Positions 23,749 through 32,799 of a stretch of DNA of 64,000 nucleotides are shown here, one piece after another. The DNA is from Chamaelirium japonicum (Eukaryota; Streptophyta; Magnoliopsida; Liliales; Melanthiaceae), in assembly GCA_947650365.1 (NCBI GenBank), contig OX393553.1, forward strand, positions 37,167,526 to 37,231,525, written 5' to 3'. The notes beneath the pieces are model-generated. The model was not told where the DNA came from, searched no databases, and saw nothing but the letters and a program-made list of their open reading frames with translations. Position 1 is the stretch's first letter, and the number at the start of each line of letters is the position of its first letter. The position numbers and the translations under genes are program-made.

Positions 23749-24182
23749 TTTTGCACGGCCAATGACATACCAGTAACGCCCAGACTTGTCTAATTCGGTA
23801 GCAACGTGTGCAATTCACATTAATAAGAGTGAAACTCGAGTGATTGGGTTAGTGCTCAATCCAAACCTAACCAAAGGTGGTATACCTCAACCCTAATTCT
23901 AACCCTAACCCAACCCAACCCAACCTTGGGTTAACTTAACTCAAGTTGATTGGTCAGGTTAAAGTTTATTAATACTTTTAGTCTATTATATTTCAGTGCA
24001 TTATTATTTTTTCCTAATAATTGCTATATATATAATTTTTTTTTGAAAAATTGTGCTTTTTCTAAAAAATAGAGACAAAGAAAAAGTTATATATAGGACA
24101 AATACTCGATTAACATTCAACCGTATCAAATTTTACAAAAAAAAATCCCTACCAATAACTAACTTTTAATGTAAAAAAATTA
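23749..24182. other. Unassigned AT-rich intergenic DNA
   Basis: No gene or closed repeat is seen. A few TAACCC/CCTAA words at 23.88-23.93 kb are not a telomeric array. Confidence 0.45.
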
Positions 24183-24810
24183 TCTATACTAATATAAAAG
24201 ATAGAAGTATCTATATAATATGGCACGTCGGTATTGTGCTGACTAGACAAAACGGAACGCTGACTACACAAAAATGCGTATGCTGACTAGACAAAACATT
24301 CAAGTTGATAATTACTAACAAAGAAACATAGAGAGAATCGGCAATACAAATTTTTAAAAAAACCCAGCTCATATAAAAAAAAAAAAAACTTGTTCACGTC
24401 CCAACCCCAAATCGAAAACTGTGATCCCCTTCGTTCACCACCCTCCCCCCCTCTATCTCTCTCGTGCCGGTAAGATCGCCCCCCTCCTCCCCCTCCCCCC
24501 CTCTCTCTCTCTTGTGCCGGTAAGATCGCCCCCCCTCAAAAAAAAAAAATCGTATTCATGCCCAGGTGCCAACGGGCACGGGCATACACTATAACTAAGA
24601 TGTGTTGCCGCTGAAGGCGGCCCGAAGTCGGCCGGGGTCTGTGGCCGCTGAAGACGGTTAGGTGTGTTGCCGTTGAATACAATGGTATGGGTGGAGGTGG
24701 TGATGCCTGGTGGGTGTTTTGCCGCCGAAGACGGCCCGATGTTGTGCCGACATGTGTGTTGGAGCCGAAGGCGGCCTGCTATAGTGCCGACAGGCACGAG
24801 CATGCACTAG
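24183..24810 (+). mobile_element. Non-autonomous Helitron (628 bp)
   Basis: It begins TCTATACTAATATAAAAG after an A and ends GCATGCACTAG before a T. A hairpin GTGCC-GACA-GGCAC lies about 11 nt upstream of the end. The start resembles the Helitrons at 6704 and 7001 but the interior differs. Internal repeats of GCCGNTGAAGNCGG occur at 24.6-24.78 kb, and an end-like motif (GTGCCAACGGGCAC) near 24570 may mark an older Helitron terminus inside. It encodes no protein. Confidence 0.75.
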
Positions 24811-25230
24811 TTAGTGTACACTCTACACTACCATCTCAAATGTATAGAACTTGAGATTTGGAATATATTTGACGAAACTATTCCATAAGAAAGAAAATAT
24901 AAAATAAAGATAGAAGAAATGTATACAGTAATCAGTTTCGGATCGGGTCCATTAACCTGGACCCTCAACCTAAGTCCGTCCAAGTAATTAATCGGGTTGA
25001 CAGTTTCTCAGCCCAACCCATCGTTTGACTGTCCAAACCCAACCCAATGTCGTGTTGAACTCGGTTAGGTCGGGTTTTACCCGTCCAAGTTTCGGCCTTA
25101 TCGGCACTGTCCTGTACTGACAAAAGTACTTGCGTATCTTGGACGCTGACTCTGCATCGGACGGTCTGGGCTACTACTGATCTGTTACTGTTACTGGCCA
25201 GCTTTCGTACTGGAGCAGACTCGCTTCTGT
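24811..25230 (+). promoter_or_regulatory. Upstream region of the DnaJ-like gene
   Basis: This lies between the Helitron end and the CT-rich leader, so it should hold the core promoter. I cannot point to a convincing TATA box. GGGTCGGGTT-type repeat words at 24.94-25.08 kb suggest transposon-derived sequence within 200 bp of the leader. Assignment is by position only. Confidence 0.3.
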
Positions 25231-25267
<37 letters not shown>

Positions 25268-25887
25268 CCGCATTCCTTGTGCTTCTACTCTCTGCGCTCT
25301 CTACTGCATGCTGCTCCGCCGCTGTTAAGAGGGAAAGCTGGTAAGAGTCGACCCCATTTCACCTCTATGGAATCTAGGGTTTCATGATCGATTTCGCCTT
25401 CGACCTCTATGATTTTGAGGGGATTTCCCCCAATTTTGTGCCTGACACCATACGTACGAGCCTTGGCTGATGGAATGGGACCAAGCTCCCTGTTTTTCTG
25501 CTCCCACAACCAGACCACACGGGGAGTGGGAGATCGAAAAGAAATGCCGAATGTTTTCAGCACCATTCTCCCCACCAGTCCATCTCATCTTATTTCTACT
25601 GTAATGTACGCTTTGTTCTCTCATAATTATGGGGTTTTATTCTTTTAGCCCCTTCCTCTCTGATTCGATTTGGAGAGAATACTAAGGGTTTTGCCGATTT
25701 GGGTTCTTGGTGCTGAATGCATTGCCTTCAGCTAATGGAATTGCAAGAAACCCTAATTGGGTTTTGTTTCTAGATCCACAGAAAAATGGGTAGAGGAGTA
25801 ATCTTCAATTTTTGGATTATAATAGCTGGTTTTCTTGCAATACCTAATTGTTATTGAAAAAAATTGAGTAATTTTCAGAGAGCGGGG
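25231..25887 (+). promoter_or_regulatory. 5' leader of the DnaJ-like gene with one intron
   Basis: A (CT)n tract at 25234-25265 starts a pyrimidine-rich leader. A donor site AAGCTG|GTAAGAG at 25340/25341 and an acceptor ATTTTCAG|AGAGC at 25878/25879 define a 538-bp leader intron that ends 9 bp before the start codon. Leader introns close to the ATG are common in plant genes. The acceptor also explains why an in-frame TTG upstream of the ATG should not be used as the start. Confidence 0.6.
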
Positions 25888-28071
25888 ATGGGCGATGGTG
25901 AGGAGGAGGCCCTTCGAGCGAAAGAAGCCGCCGCGGGCAAAATACGGTGCAAAGACTACACCGGTGCGAGAAACCTTATTCTCGGGGCGCTGAAGGCCTT
26001 CCCCAGTCTCGAGCACGCCTCTGAAATGCTCCTTGTCTGCGACATTCTCTGCTCCGCCGGAATAGAGCTCCCTGGCTGCGGGGTTGACTGGTACTGGGTC
26101 CTCCAGCTCTTCCCTTCAGCAGCGGCAGGCACCATCGAAGACGAACATCGGAAGCTTGTATCCCTACTGGTGCCCATGAAGGATGACTTCCCGGGCACTG
26201 AGTTGGCTCTTAAGTTCATTGCGGATGCGTTCTCTGTGCTCTCGGATCCGGTGAAGCGTGCGGCATTCGACGCTAAGAGAAATGGCCTAAGGAATGCATT
26301 TGATGACTCCGATTCCGAGATTCAGTGCAATGGTGCTGAGAGTTCATGTAAAGAAATCATCGCAGAGGGAGCAGTTGTGGGAACTGATTTGGATGCACCT
26401 AGCTCATCTAGGCCTAAGAGGACAGCTTACGAGGCTTGCAGCAGACGTGGTGATGGAAGGGCATTGGCCGAGGACCCCGCTGATGAGAAACAGAAGAAGA
26501 AGATTTGTGCCCAGGAAGCAAGTTGGTTTACGGATCAAGTGAGGTCAGAAGAGGCGGTTGCTTGCCAAGGGACGATGGAGGCTGCAGAAGAGAGTCGGTC
26601 TTCTTCACCACAAGCCAGGCTGAAGCCTGAATTTCACGACTTTGAGAACAATAGGAAGTCGGAGCCCTTCTCTGATGGTCAGGTATGGGTTGCCTATGAC
26701 GAAGAGAACATGCCTCGTCGCTATGCTCGGATAGATAGGGTTATCCCTGACAAATTTCATCTGTATGTCTCATGGTATAAACCTTGCCCGCGATCCATGA
26801 ATGAGAAGAGGTGGGCTGATGCAGGCTTGCCTGTTGCTTGTGGAAATTTTGCTCTGGAGTTGAACAAAATCATGCTAAGTGGGAGAACGGCATTCTCACA
26901 TCTGCTTACAGATTGTGTGCAGAAGCAACCATTTGAAGTTTACCCAAAGAAGGGTGATGCGTGGGCAATCTATAGAGATTGGGACGTCGAGTGGTGCTCC
27001 AACACGGGGATGTGGAAAAACTGTGGCTTTGAAATGGTAGAGATTCTTACCGACTATGCGAAGGATTCGGGTGTCAGGGTTGCTTATTTGGTGAAGGTCG
27101 ATGGGTTTAGAAATGTTTTTCAACGTTACTCGAAGAGAGGGAATGAATTATCATTCCATATCCCTGTCATGAAGCTCTTGATGTTCTCTCACAATGTCCC
27201 TGCATTTAGATTTCTGGGCGGTGAACTTTGTGGCGTCACAAATGGTATGTTGGAGTTGGACCCCCTGGCCATGCCTGATAATTTGGTCCAAGACTTTTCA
27301 TGTGCCATTTTTGCTTTGGTGGATGCTGGCCCCCGAGTGTCCGAAGAAGCAAACTGCAGCGACGAGGCAAGTTCCATGAACATAACGGACACAAGCGGAC
27401 CTAACCCGGTTGTCCAAAATCGTAAACCCAAGTGGTCCCCTAAGGACTTCGCACCAGAGCAGGTATGGGCTGTATGTGATGGCCCGGATGCCATGCCTCG
27501 ATTATATGTCAAAGTAAACAATGTGATATCACGAACCGAAGTGTGTGTGACCTTCTTAGAACCTCACCCAATGATCGACGAAGAAATACAGTGGGTGGAA
27601 GAAAGCCTTCCATTCGTGTGTGGGATATTTCGAGCTAGTAGGGCAACAGCTAACCTGGAAATGTCCAGGTTCTCTCATGTTGTTAAGTGCGACCGGAGCA
27701 CGAAGAAGTCCTTCTTCAGAATCTTCCCACAGAAAGGAGAGGTTTGGGCAATGTATAAAAATTGGAAGGTCAATTGGAAAAGTTCTGATCTTGTTGGGTA
27801 CCAATGTCGGATGGTTGAGATCCTCTCGGACTTCTCAGAGGAGACTGGCACAAGCATATGCAGTTTGATTGAGGTGGATGGGCGCTTGACCTTTTTCCAA
27901 AGGCAACTGCACGAGGGGTTTCAGTTGACGAGGCAGCTTTCGAGATTGGAAATGCTCAGCTTTTCACATCGGATCCCGGCTTTCACTGTGCTTGGAATCA
28001 AAGACCGTGACATCCCGAAAGGATCTTGGCATCTTGAACCTGATGCGCTGCCTCCGAAGTTCATCAACTAA
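25888..28071 (+). CDS. DnaJ-like protein with HPD-less J-domain and two DUF3444 domains (727 aa)
   Basis: One uninterrupted coding exon gives 727 residues. Residues 1-60 are the helical N-terminus of the plant large DnaJ/DUF3444 family (EALRAKEAAAGKI, YTGARNLILGALKAFP). Residues 67-128 are a J-like domain (DWYWVL..., FIADAFSVLSDPVKRAAFD), but the HPD tripeptide needed to stimulate Hsp70 ATPase is VPM at 95-97. The zinc-finger segment usual in this family is not visible. Two DUF3444 domains follow at about 264-467 and 522-727. Each has an opening (G/E)QVWA(V/A)-type motif, a central (K/Q)KG(D/E)(V/A)WA(I/M)Y motif and an FSH(N/R)(V/I)PAF segment. DUF3444 has no assigned biochemical role. By family this is probably a soluble, possibly nuclear protein; Hsp70 co-chaperone activity is doubtful. 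The start at 25888 follows the leader-intron acceptor. The gene looks intact and is transcribed away from the Helitron. Confidence 0.92.
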   Translation: MGDGEEEALRAKEAAAGKIRCKDYTGARNLILGALKAFPSLEHASEMLLVCDILCSAGIELPGCGVDWYWVLQLFPSAAAGTIEDEHRKLVSLLVPMKDDFPGTELALKFIADAFSVLSDPVKRAAFDAKRNGLRNAFDDSDSEIQCNGAESSCKEIIAEGAVVGTDLDAPSSSRPKRTAYEACSRRGDGRALAEDPADEKQKKKICAQEASWFTDQVRSEEAVACQGTMEAAEESRSSSPQARLKPEFHDFENNRKSEPFSDGQVWVAYDEENMPRRYARIDRVIPDKFHLYVSWYKPCPRSMNEKRWADAGLPVACGNFALELNKIMLSGRTAFSHLLTDCVQKQPFEVYPKKGDAWAIYRDWDVEWCSNTGMWKNCGFEMVEILTDYAKDSGVRVAYLVKVDGFRNVFQRYSKRGNELSFHIPVMKLLMFSHNVPAFRFLGGELCGVTNGMLELDPLAMPDNLVQDFSCAIFALVDAGPRVSEEANCSDEASSMNITDTSGPNPVVQNRKPKWSPKDFAPEQVWAVCDGPDAMPRLYVKVNNVISRTEVCVTFLEPHPMIDEEIQWVEESLPFVCGIFRASRATANLEMSRFSHVVKCDRSTKKSFFRIFPQKGEVWAMYKNWKVNWKSSDLVGYQCRMVEILSDFSEETGTSICSLIEVDGRLTFFQRQLHEGFQLTRQLSRLEMLSFSHRIPAFTVLGIKDRDIPKGSWHLEPDALPPKFIN

Positions 28072-29040
28072 GAAGGCCTTCTTGAAAAGGCTGAACCCAA
28101 GCAGTGGGTTGGGTTGCTACATCTACCTGTTGTAAGTTATCTTCTTAACGATAGATGTTTAATGCATTGTTTTAAATGCGCACAATGTAATGCTGGCACG
28201 GCGGTGACGGCGCTTGGTAACCCTGGAAAAATATTTTGCTTGTGTCATTTTTCAGCCTTGCTTTTCCCCCCCATTTTTTTGTGCATTTCATTAGAAGGTA
28301 CATGATTCGTCAATACTAATGCCTGAAGCTAGAGCTTAATATCAGGAAGCCTTCGATGCTATTTATCAAGAGAACCCTCGATACTTTTCTTAGTGCAGGT
28401 GGTTTTATAGTTAAGCTTGGATAGCAGCACATATGTTGCAGGCAGTCAAAACCTCTGCTGCCTTTGATATTTCCTTCTACCCTTACGAATATTTCATCAG
28501 CTGTATATGGTAAATTCAATCATGATATCTGTTTTTAGGTTTGGCTGTCCTCATTGCATGGGATGTACGAATTATAATTGATCTGTTGTATGATTCAAAT
28601 GCTCTCTGATCGGCTTATCTACTTTGGCTATTATAGTTTAATATTGAATTGAAGACGTCAATTATTCCTAATATCAAAGTTCTACACCATTAATGAGATT
28701 CATGTGGATTCTCTAGTTCCATTTTTTTGGTTATCCTCTCATTTCTTCTTGTATGTTTTAAGTAATTTGTCTTTGAAACTAAGGTTTTTTTTTTTTACTA
28801 TGTAGGGTGTTAGATTTATTTGAGCTTGTCTTTGCATTGGATATGCTTATGTTGTTTTCTTCACCGAACTTCTTTAGGCAGTCTTTCCTTCTAACTAGAA
28901 ATATGTTGAGGATATTGAAGGATTCTACTTTTTGTTCACCCATGTCATGCACAATTAAATTCTCAACATGTCTGAGTTGCAATATCAAACTCATTTTTAT
29001 GGTAGCTCTAAAAATGTTTAGTTTTTTCATTGATGCTTAT
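28072..29040 (+). other. 3' untranslated and downstream region of the DnaJ-like gene
   Basis: It contains no further coding sequence. The 3' UTR must begin at 28072, but I cannot set the polyadenylation site. T-rich stretches (28.26 and 28.78 kb) and AATGTAATG-type words are compatible with plant 3' ends. The frames at 28.78-29.04 kb on both strands have no family resemblance. Confidence 0.4.
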
Positions 29041-29105
29041 TAAGACGACGATAACAACAACTACTGCCAAACCTTATCTCATTAAATGGGGTCGGTTATG
29101 GAACA
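29041..29105. mobile_element. RTE-LINE/SINE-type 3' end fragment
   Basis: The word chain AACAACAACTACTGCC followed by TTATCTCATTAAATGGGGTC and GGTTATGG matches the conserved terminal segment of plant RTE LINEs and the SINEs that use them. Only this short terminal piece is present. It lies against the inner end of the L1 remnant that follows. Confidence 0.55.
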
Positions 29106-29230
29106 CATTTTGAAAATCGAGTATGCTCCACCACAGGATAGAGCAAAGTTTTCCGGCTAGCTTACAGATTGTCGTCAACCTTTTCGCAACATGTGCCAAG
29201 GTTCTTGACATATGCCAACTGGTAGGTAGG

Positions 29231-29233
<3 letters not shown>

Positions 29234-29298
<65 letters not shown>
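29234..29298. repeat. (GA)n microsatellite
   Basis: A near-perfect GA run of about 65 bp lies at the end of the L1 ORF1 remnant. A second simple run, poly-C, lies at about 29528-29551. Confidence 0.9.
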
Positions 29299-29300
<2 letters not shown>

Positions 29301-30217
29301 GATATTCTCTTACATTAGGAAGCAATGCAGGGCCTTCAAAATGGTCATCAATATATGTAATCAAATCCACCACCAAACTCGTGGTGATCACAATATTTTC
29401 TTCATTTACACCCTCTTTGTTTGGGCTCCTCATTTGATCTCCACCCCCCTCCTCATCCAGAATTGCAAATCTAGAACCTGTTGTTGATTTCTCATGATTA
29501 ATCATTGGTTCCTTTCCTATCCTAGAACCCCCCCCCCCCCCCCCCCCCCCCAAGTCCAAGATGGTTGTGTGTTCCCGACAACTACGGTGGCGGGTGCTCT
29601 AATGGTTGTAGCAACAACAAGATGCTGAACTACATTAGTGTGCTTGGGTACACCAGCCTTGGGCACTCACCCTCTTCTCATGGCTAAACGTGCTTTGGGG
29701 ACTGAGGGATTTGTGCCAGCAACTGCACAATTAGAAGTTGAGTGCCCAACGACTTTACACATAGAGCAGCTGGTAGGCTTCACTCATACTGAACGTTCTG
29801 CATAAAAAGGATCCTCATTTTCATCGCAACCCAAGGCTTCATTTGGGAGATCATCCTCAAACTTAACCTTAATACATCTTGCGAATATTCGCTTATTTCC
29901 TTTGAGAGTGGCTTGGTCCCTAGTGAAAGGAACCCTAATGAGGCTAACAAGACGACTGATACCATCCTCGGACCACTAATCTTCTGGCAAATTCGGGAAT
30001 TTAACCTAAATTGGAATTTTGTCGAGCGAGTCATGGTCATGTTTGATCTCCTTGCTCCATTGCTTCAGGACCACGAGTCTGTCAAAGTGCCATTGGCCTC
30101 CCTCAAGGACTAACAATTATTCTCTTCCAGAAATTTTAAGAGAAACATTCCACTGATTTCCATAATTTCTGCATAATAAACTGAAATCTAGGGAAGCATG
30201 GTTTCCTCCCCACAACG

Positions 30218-30496
30218 CAATGTTGTCGCCTAGGCCTAGGTCTTTTCGAGCTTGGTCGCCTAGGCCACGGGCAACCTATAAAAAGTTTTTAATTTTTTTC
30301 TCTTTTTTTGGTTTCCTTTTCCTATGCACGTATGATCCAAATACTTAAATATCATTTTATTTGTCTTTCTTCTCACCTATCTATCAATGTCCTAATTCAA
30401 AGTTTGTATTGTATTTTTTTATTAGGGCTAATGTTATTGTTTGATTGTGATTTTTTTTTTGTTCTCTTTGAATTATGTTTATATATATATATATAT

Positions 30497-30561
<65 letters not shown>

Positions 30562-31002
30562 ATTTATCTTCTCCCATGCTTCTATTTTTCAAATTTTATG
30601 ATTGTGCTAAATTTTTAGGGTTTGTTTATTATACTTGATTTGTACATAATGAATGTTAGGGACAAATGGTTTTTAATGTTCTAACTTCTAAGTTATAACT
30701 TTCTAATAGTAACTTAATTTGATTCATTGATTGATATATATATTGATGATGCATGATATACATGATTTTACATTTTCACATTTTAGTGATTTAGCATGAC
30801 AATGTTGGCATGAATATTCTTTTTGAATAAGAATGTTTGATTTTGGTTGTTTAATTAATTTCACATGAAGTTTTGTTGGTATTATACTTATTATTTGTTC
30901 AAATTTGAATATTATCGCATATGTATAATTTTTAATATTAAAAAAAGTTTGTCGCCTAGGCCACGCCTCGCTTAGGAAAGCATGGCCGCCTTGACGACAC
31001 TG
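30218..31002. mobile_element. hAT-like insertion in L1 ORF1 (785 bp)
   Basis: It starts CAATGTTGTCGCCTAGGC and ends GCCTTGACGACACTG, imperfect inverted repeats related to the element at 33333-33868. The flanking octamers are CCACAACG (30210-30217) and CCAATATG (31003-31010), identical at 5 of 8 bases. Read as ORF1 protein, these two octamers both encode the same site (YVVG and YILA), which supports an 8-bp duplication that has since diverged. The interior is AT-rich and holds the (TA)n tract. Confidence 0.65.
30480..30558. repeat. (TA)n microsatellite
   Basis: An alternating AT run of about 79 bp with a single GA interruption near 30498, inside the hAT-like insertion. Confidence 0.9.
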
Positions 31003-31960
31003 CCAATATGTAGCCTACTAAAGTGTGTTCCCATCCCTTCAAGTTAGCAATTATATCAGACTGTGTGAATATAGCATACTTGACCCCATTCAAGACCTCT
31101 GGCTCGACATAATGAAGTCGTAAATCTTCCTCTTGAAGGGAAGAGCCTCCACAAAGTGCAGTATAAGACAAACCTCCTATGGCTGACTCTAATTTAGGAG
31201 CTAGAACATACCTTGGAGCAAGTCGGTTTACAGTCTGTGATGGTCCAGGCACTTCAACAAACAAAATGCAAAAGATAAACTAGAATGATTCACATCCGAG
31301 AACCCTTGACAGATTGAAACCCCTTGTGACCTACTCCCCCAAAATATGACCCTCCTAAACGAGGAGATAGTTCGCCTGGCTTTGAGGGGCAAACTGAAAT
31401 GGGGGAAAATCTCCATGTTCCTCGAGATCCAGGCTGGACTATAACCCATCCCCTTGAGACATTTCAGAAACTGGCTGGGGGGAAGAACTAGTCCTACCAG
31501 CCAAGTCTGATGATCCCGAGGTAGCAGCTGCTCTAGAACTTGAACCCGAGGTGATGCCACCCCTACAACACTTACAAAACTTCCTCCACGCCTTGACGAT
31601 GCAGATTGGGCCCCTCTCTTCCCTCTCAAACCGGTTGATATCAAAATATATCCACTATGGTGGGGCTAGAGGGGGATGGAAATCCAGTGGCATATCCTCC
31701 CTCTCCTCACCCTCAAAGGATGGGAGAGGAGCATTAGGAGAAGAACTAGGTGGTGCAAGCGGAGAAGGAGAATGAGGGGAGCCCCCCATGGAGAGAGCCT
31801 CCAAGGGAAGAAGCAGCCTCCACCACCACCCGAGCTCTTGATTTCCTACTCCTATGCTTGTAGGAGGAACCCCTTGTCACATACACGACCATTTCCACTT
31901 CGGAAAATTTTAGTTTGCATAAATCACACAACTCTCGGGTAGTAGCTTTCTGCTTCAATG

Positions 31961-32799
31961 AGCTTGGCCTAATTCTATTTAAATTGTCTAATCTATTCTT
32001 TCATATTTGTATTCCATGATAAGGGCAAACATTTTGTGTGCGTGTGGATGGGTGGGCATATATTCTATATATATCAACCGTTTTATGTAGAGTAGTGTAT
32101 TTTTCGGAGGGCTACTATTTCCACAATTCTCCACAATCTTTGCTCAACTCCGGCAAAGTTGAACCGAACTTCATCCAACAATGAAAACATTCAGACCCGA
32201 GATAAGATAAGAAACCTGTTACCAACTAAGAGCCTCCGTAATCCTTCTCTTGTCGGATTGTGGTCTGCTAATCTTTGGCATCCAATAGCTGTTGCTCTGA
32301 GGTGATATTCTTTCACTCAAAAAATCTGTATTCAAGCCGACTTCTTTATGAGCTGTGCTCTAGTTTCGGGGTGACACCATGATTGCCAACCAAGCAAAGG
32401 ATAGGTGTTCAAGCTTTAGATCTAGAATCTACACTAGTTACACAATGTCTTTTTGCTATGTTGGCTTTCCTGCAGTTGAGCCAAGGAGGTCAAACAACTG
32501 ATAGAGTACCCTGTATTCTGCAAAACTTTTAAGGTAATGAGTTCTTCCCCTCCGTCCTCCCCTTCCTTTCCTTCCCCACTGCCGAAGTCACCACCGCCTC
32601 TCATTATTCTTCTACCGTTTTCACTTCTTTCCCATAGCCGGAGATGCCACCGCTTCTCTTCCTTTTCTTTGTCGTCCTTGTCACCGCCTCCCCTACTCCC
32701 CTTCTACTCTTCCTCTTTTTTTCGTCGCCGGAGTCGTCAGTGCCCTCCCTTCCCCTCCCTCCGTCGCCCAACTTGTTCGACAGAATGGAGGAGAAGCTA
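31961..32799. other. Region between the two L1 remnants
   Basis: No domain is recognised. The right part (32.53-32.78 kb) is a pyrimidine-rich Pro/Ser-coding stretch (CTTCCCC, TTCTTT, CGCCG words) with open frames on both strands. It may be a leader-like or captured sequence rather than a gene. Confidence 0.35.

Larger units (their letters stand above)
29106..31960 (-). pseudogene. L1 LINE ORF1 remnant
   Basis: Read on the minus strand from about 31.96 kb leftward, the pieces follow plant L1 ORF1 order. First is an Arg/Ser-rich start (SYKHRSRKSRARV), then a conserved block (GWEHTLVGYIL, 31.0-31.06 kb). After the hAT-like insertion come GGQWHFDRLVVLKQWSKE (about 30.0-30.1 kb) and SRLVSLIRVPFTRDQATLKG (about 29.9 kb). 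Next is a CX2CX4HX4C zinc knuckle, CSMCKVVGHSTSNC (about 29724-29768). The tail contains SRFAILDEE (about 29.47-29.50 kb). Stops and frameshifts, including one just before the knuckle, make it inactive. ORF1 binds the element's RNA; no ORF2 continues on this strand. Confidence 0.7.

Noticed and set aside
23880-23935. Telomere-like CCCTAA/TAACCC words
   Set aside because: There are only a few irregular units, not the plant repeat CCCTAAA, and no array.
25864-25887. Start of the DnaJ-like gene at an upstream in-frame TTG
   Set aside because: A strong acceptor site (ATTTTCAG) lies between the TTG and the ATG, so this stretch is leader intron.
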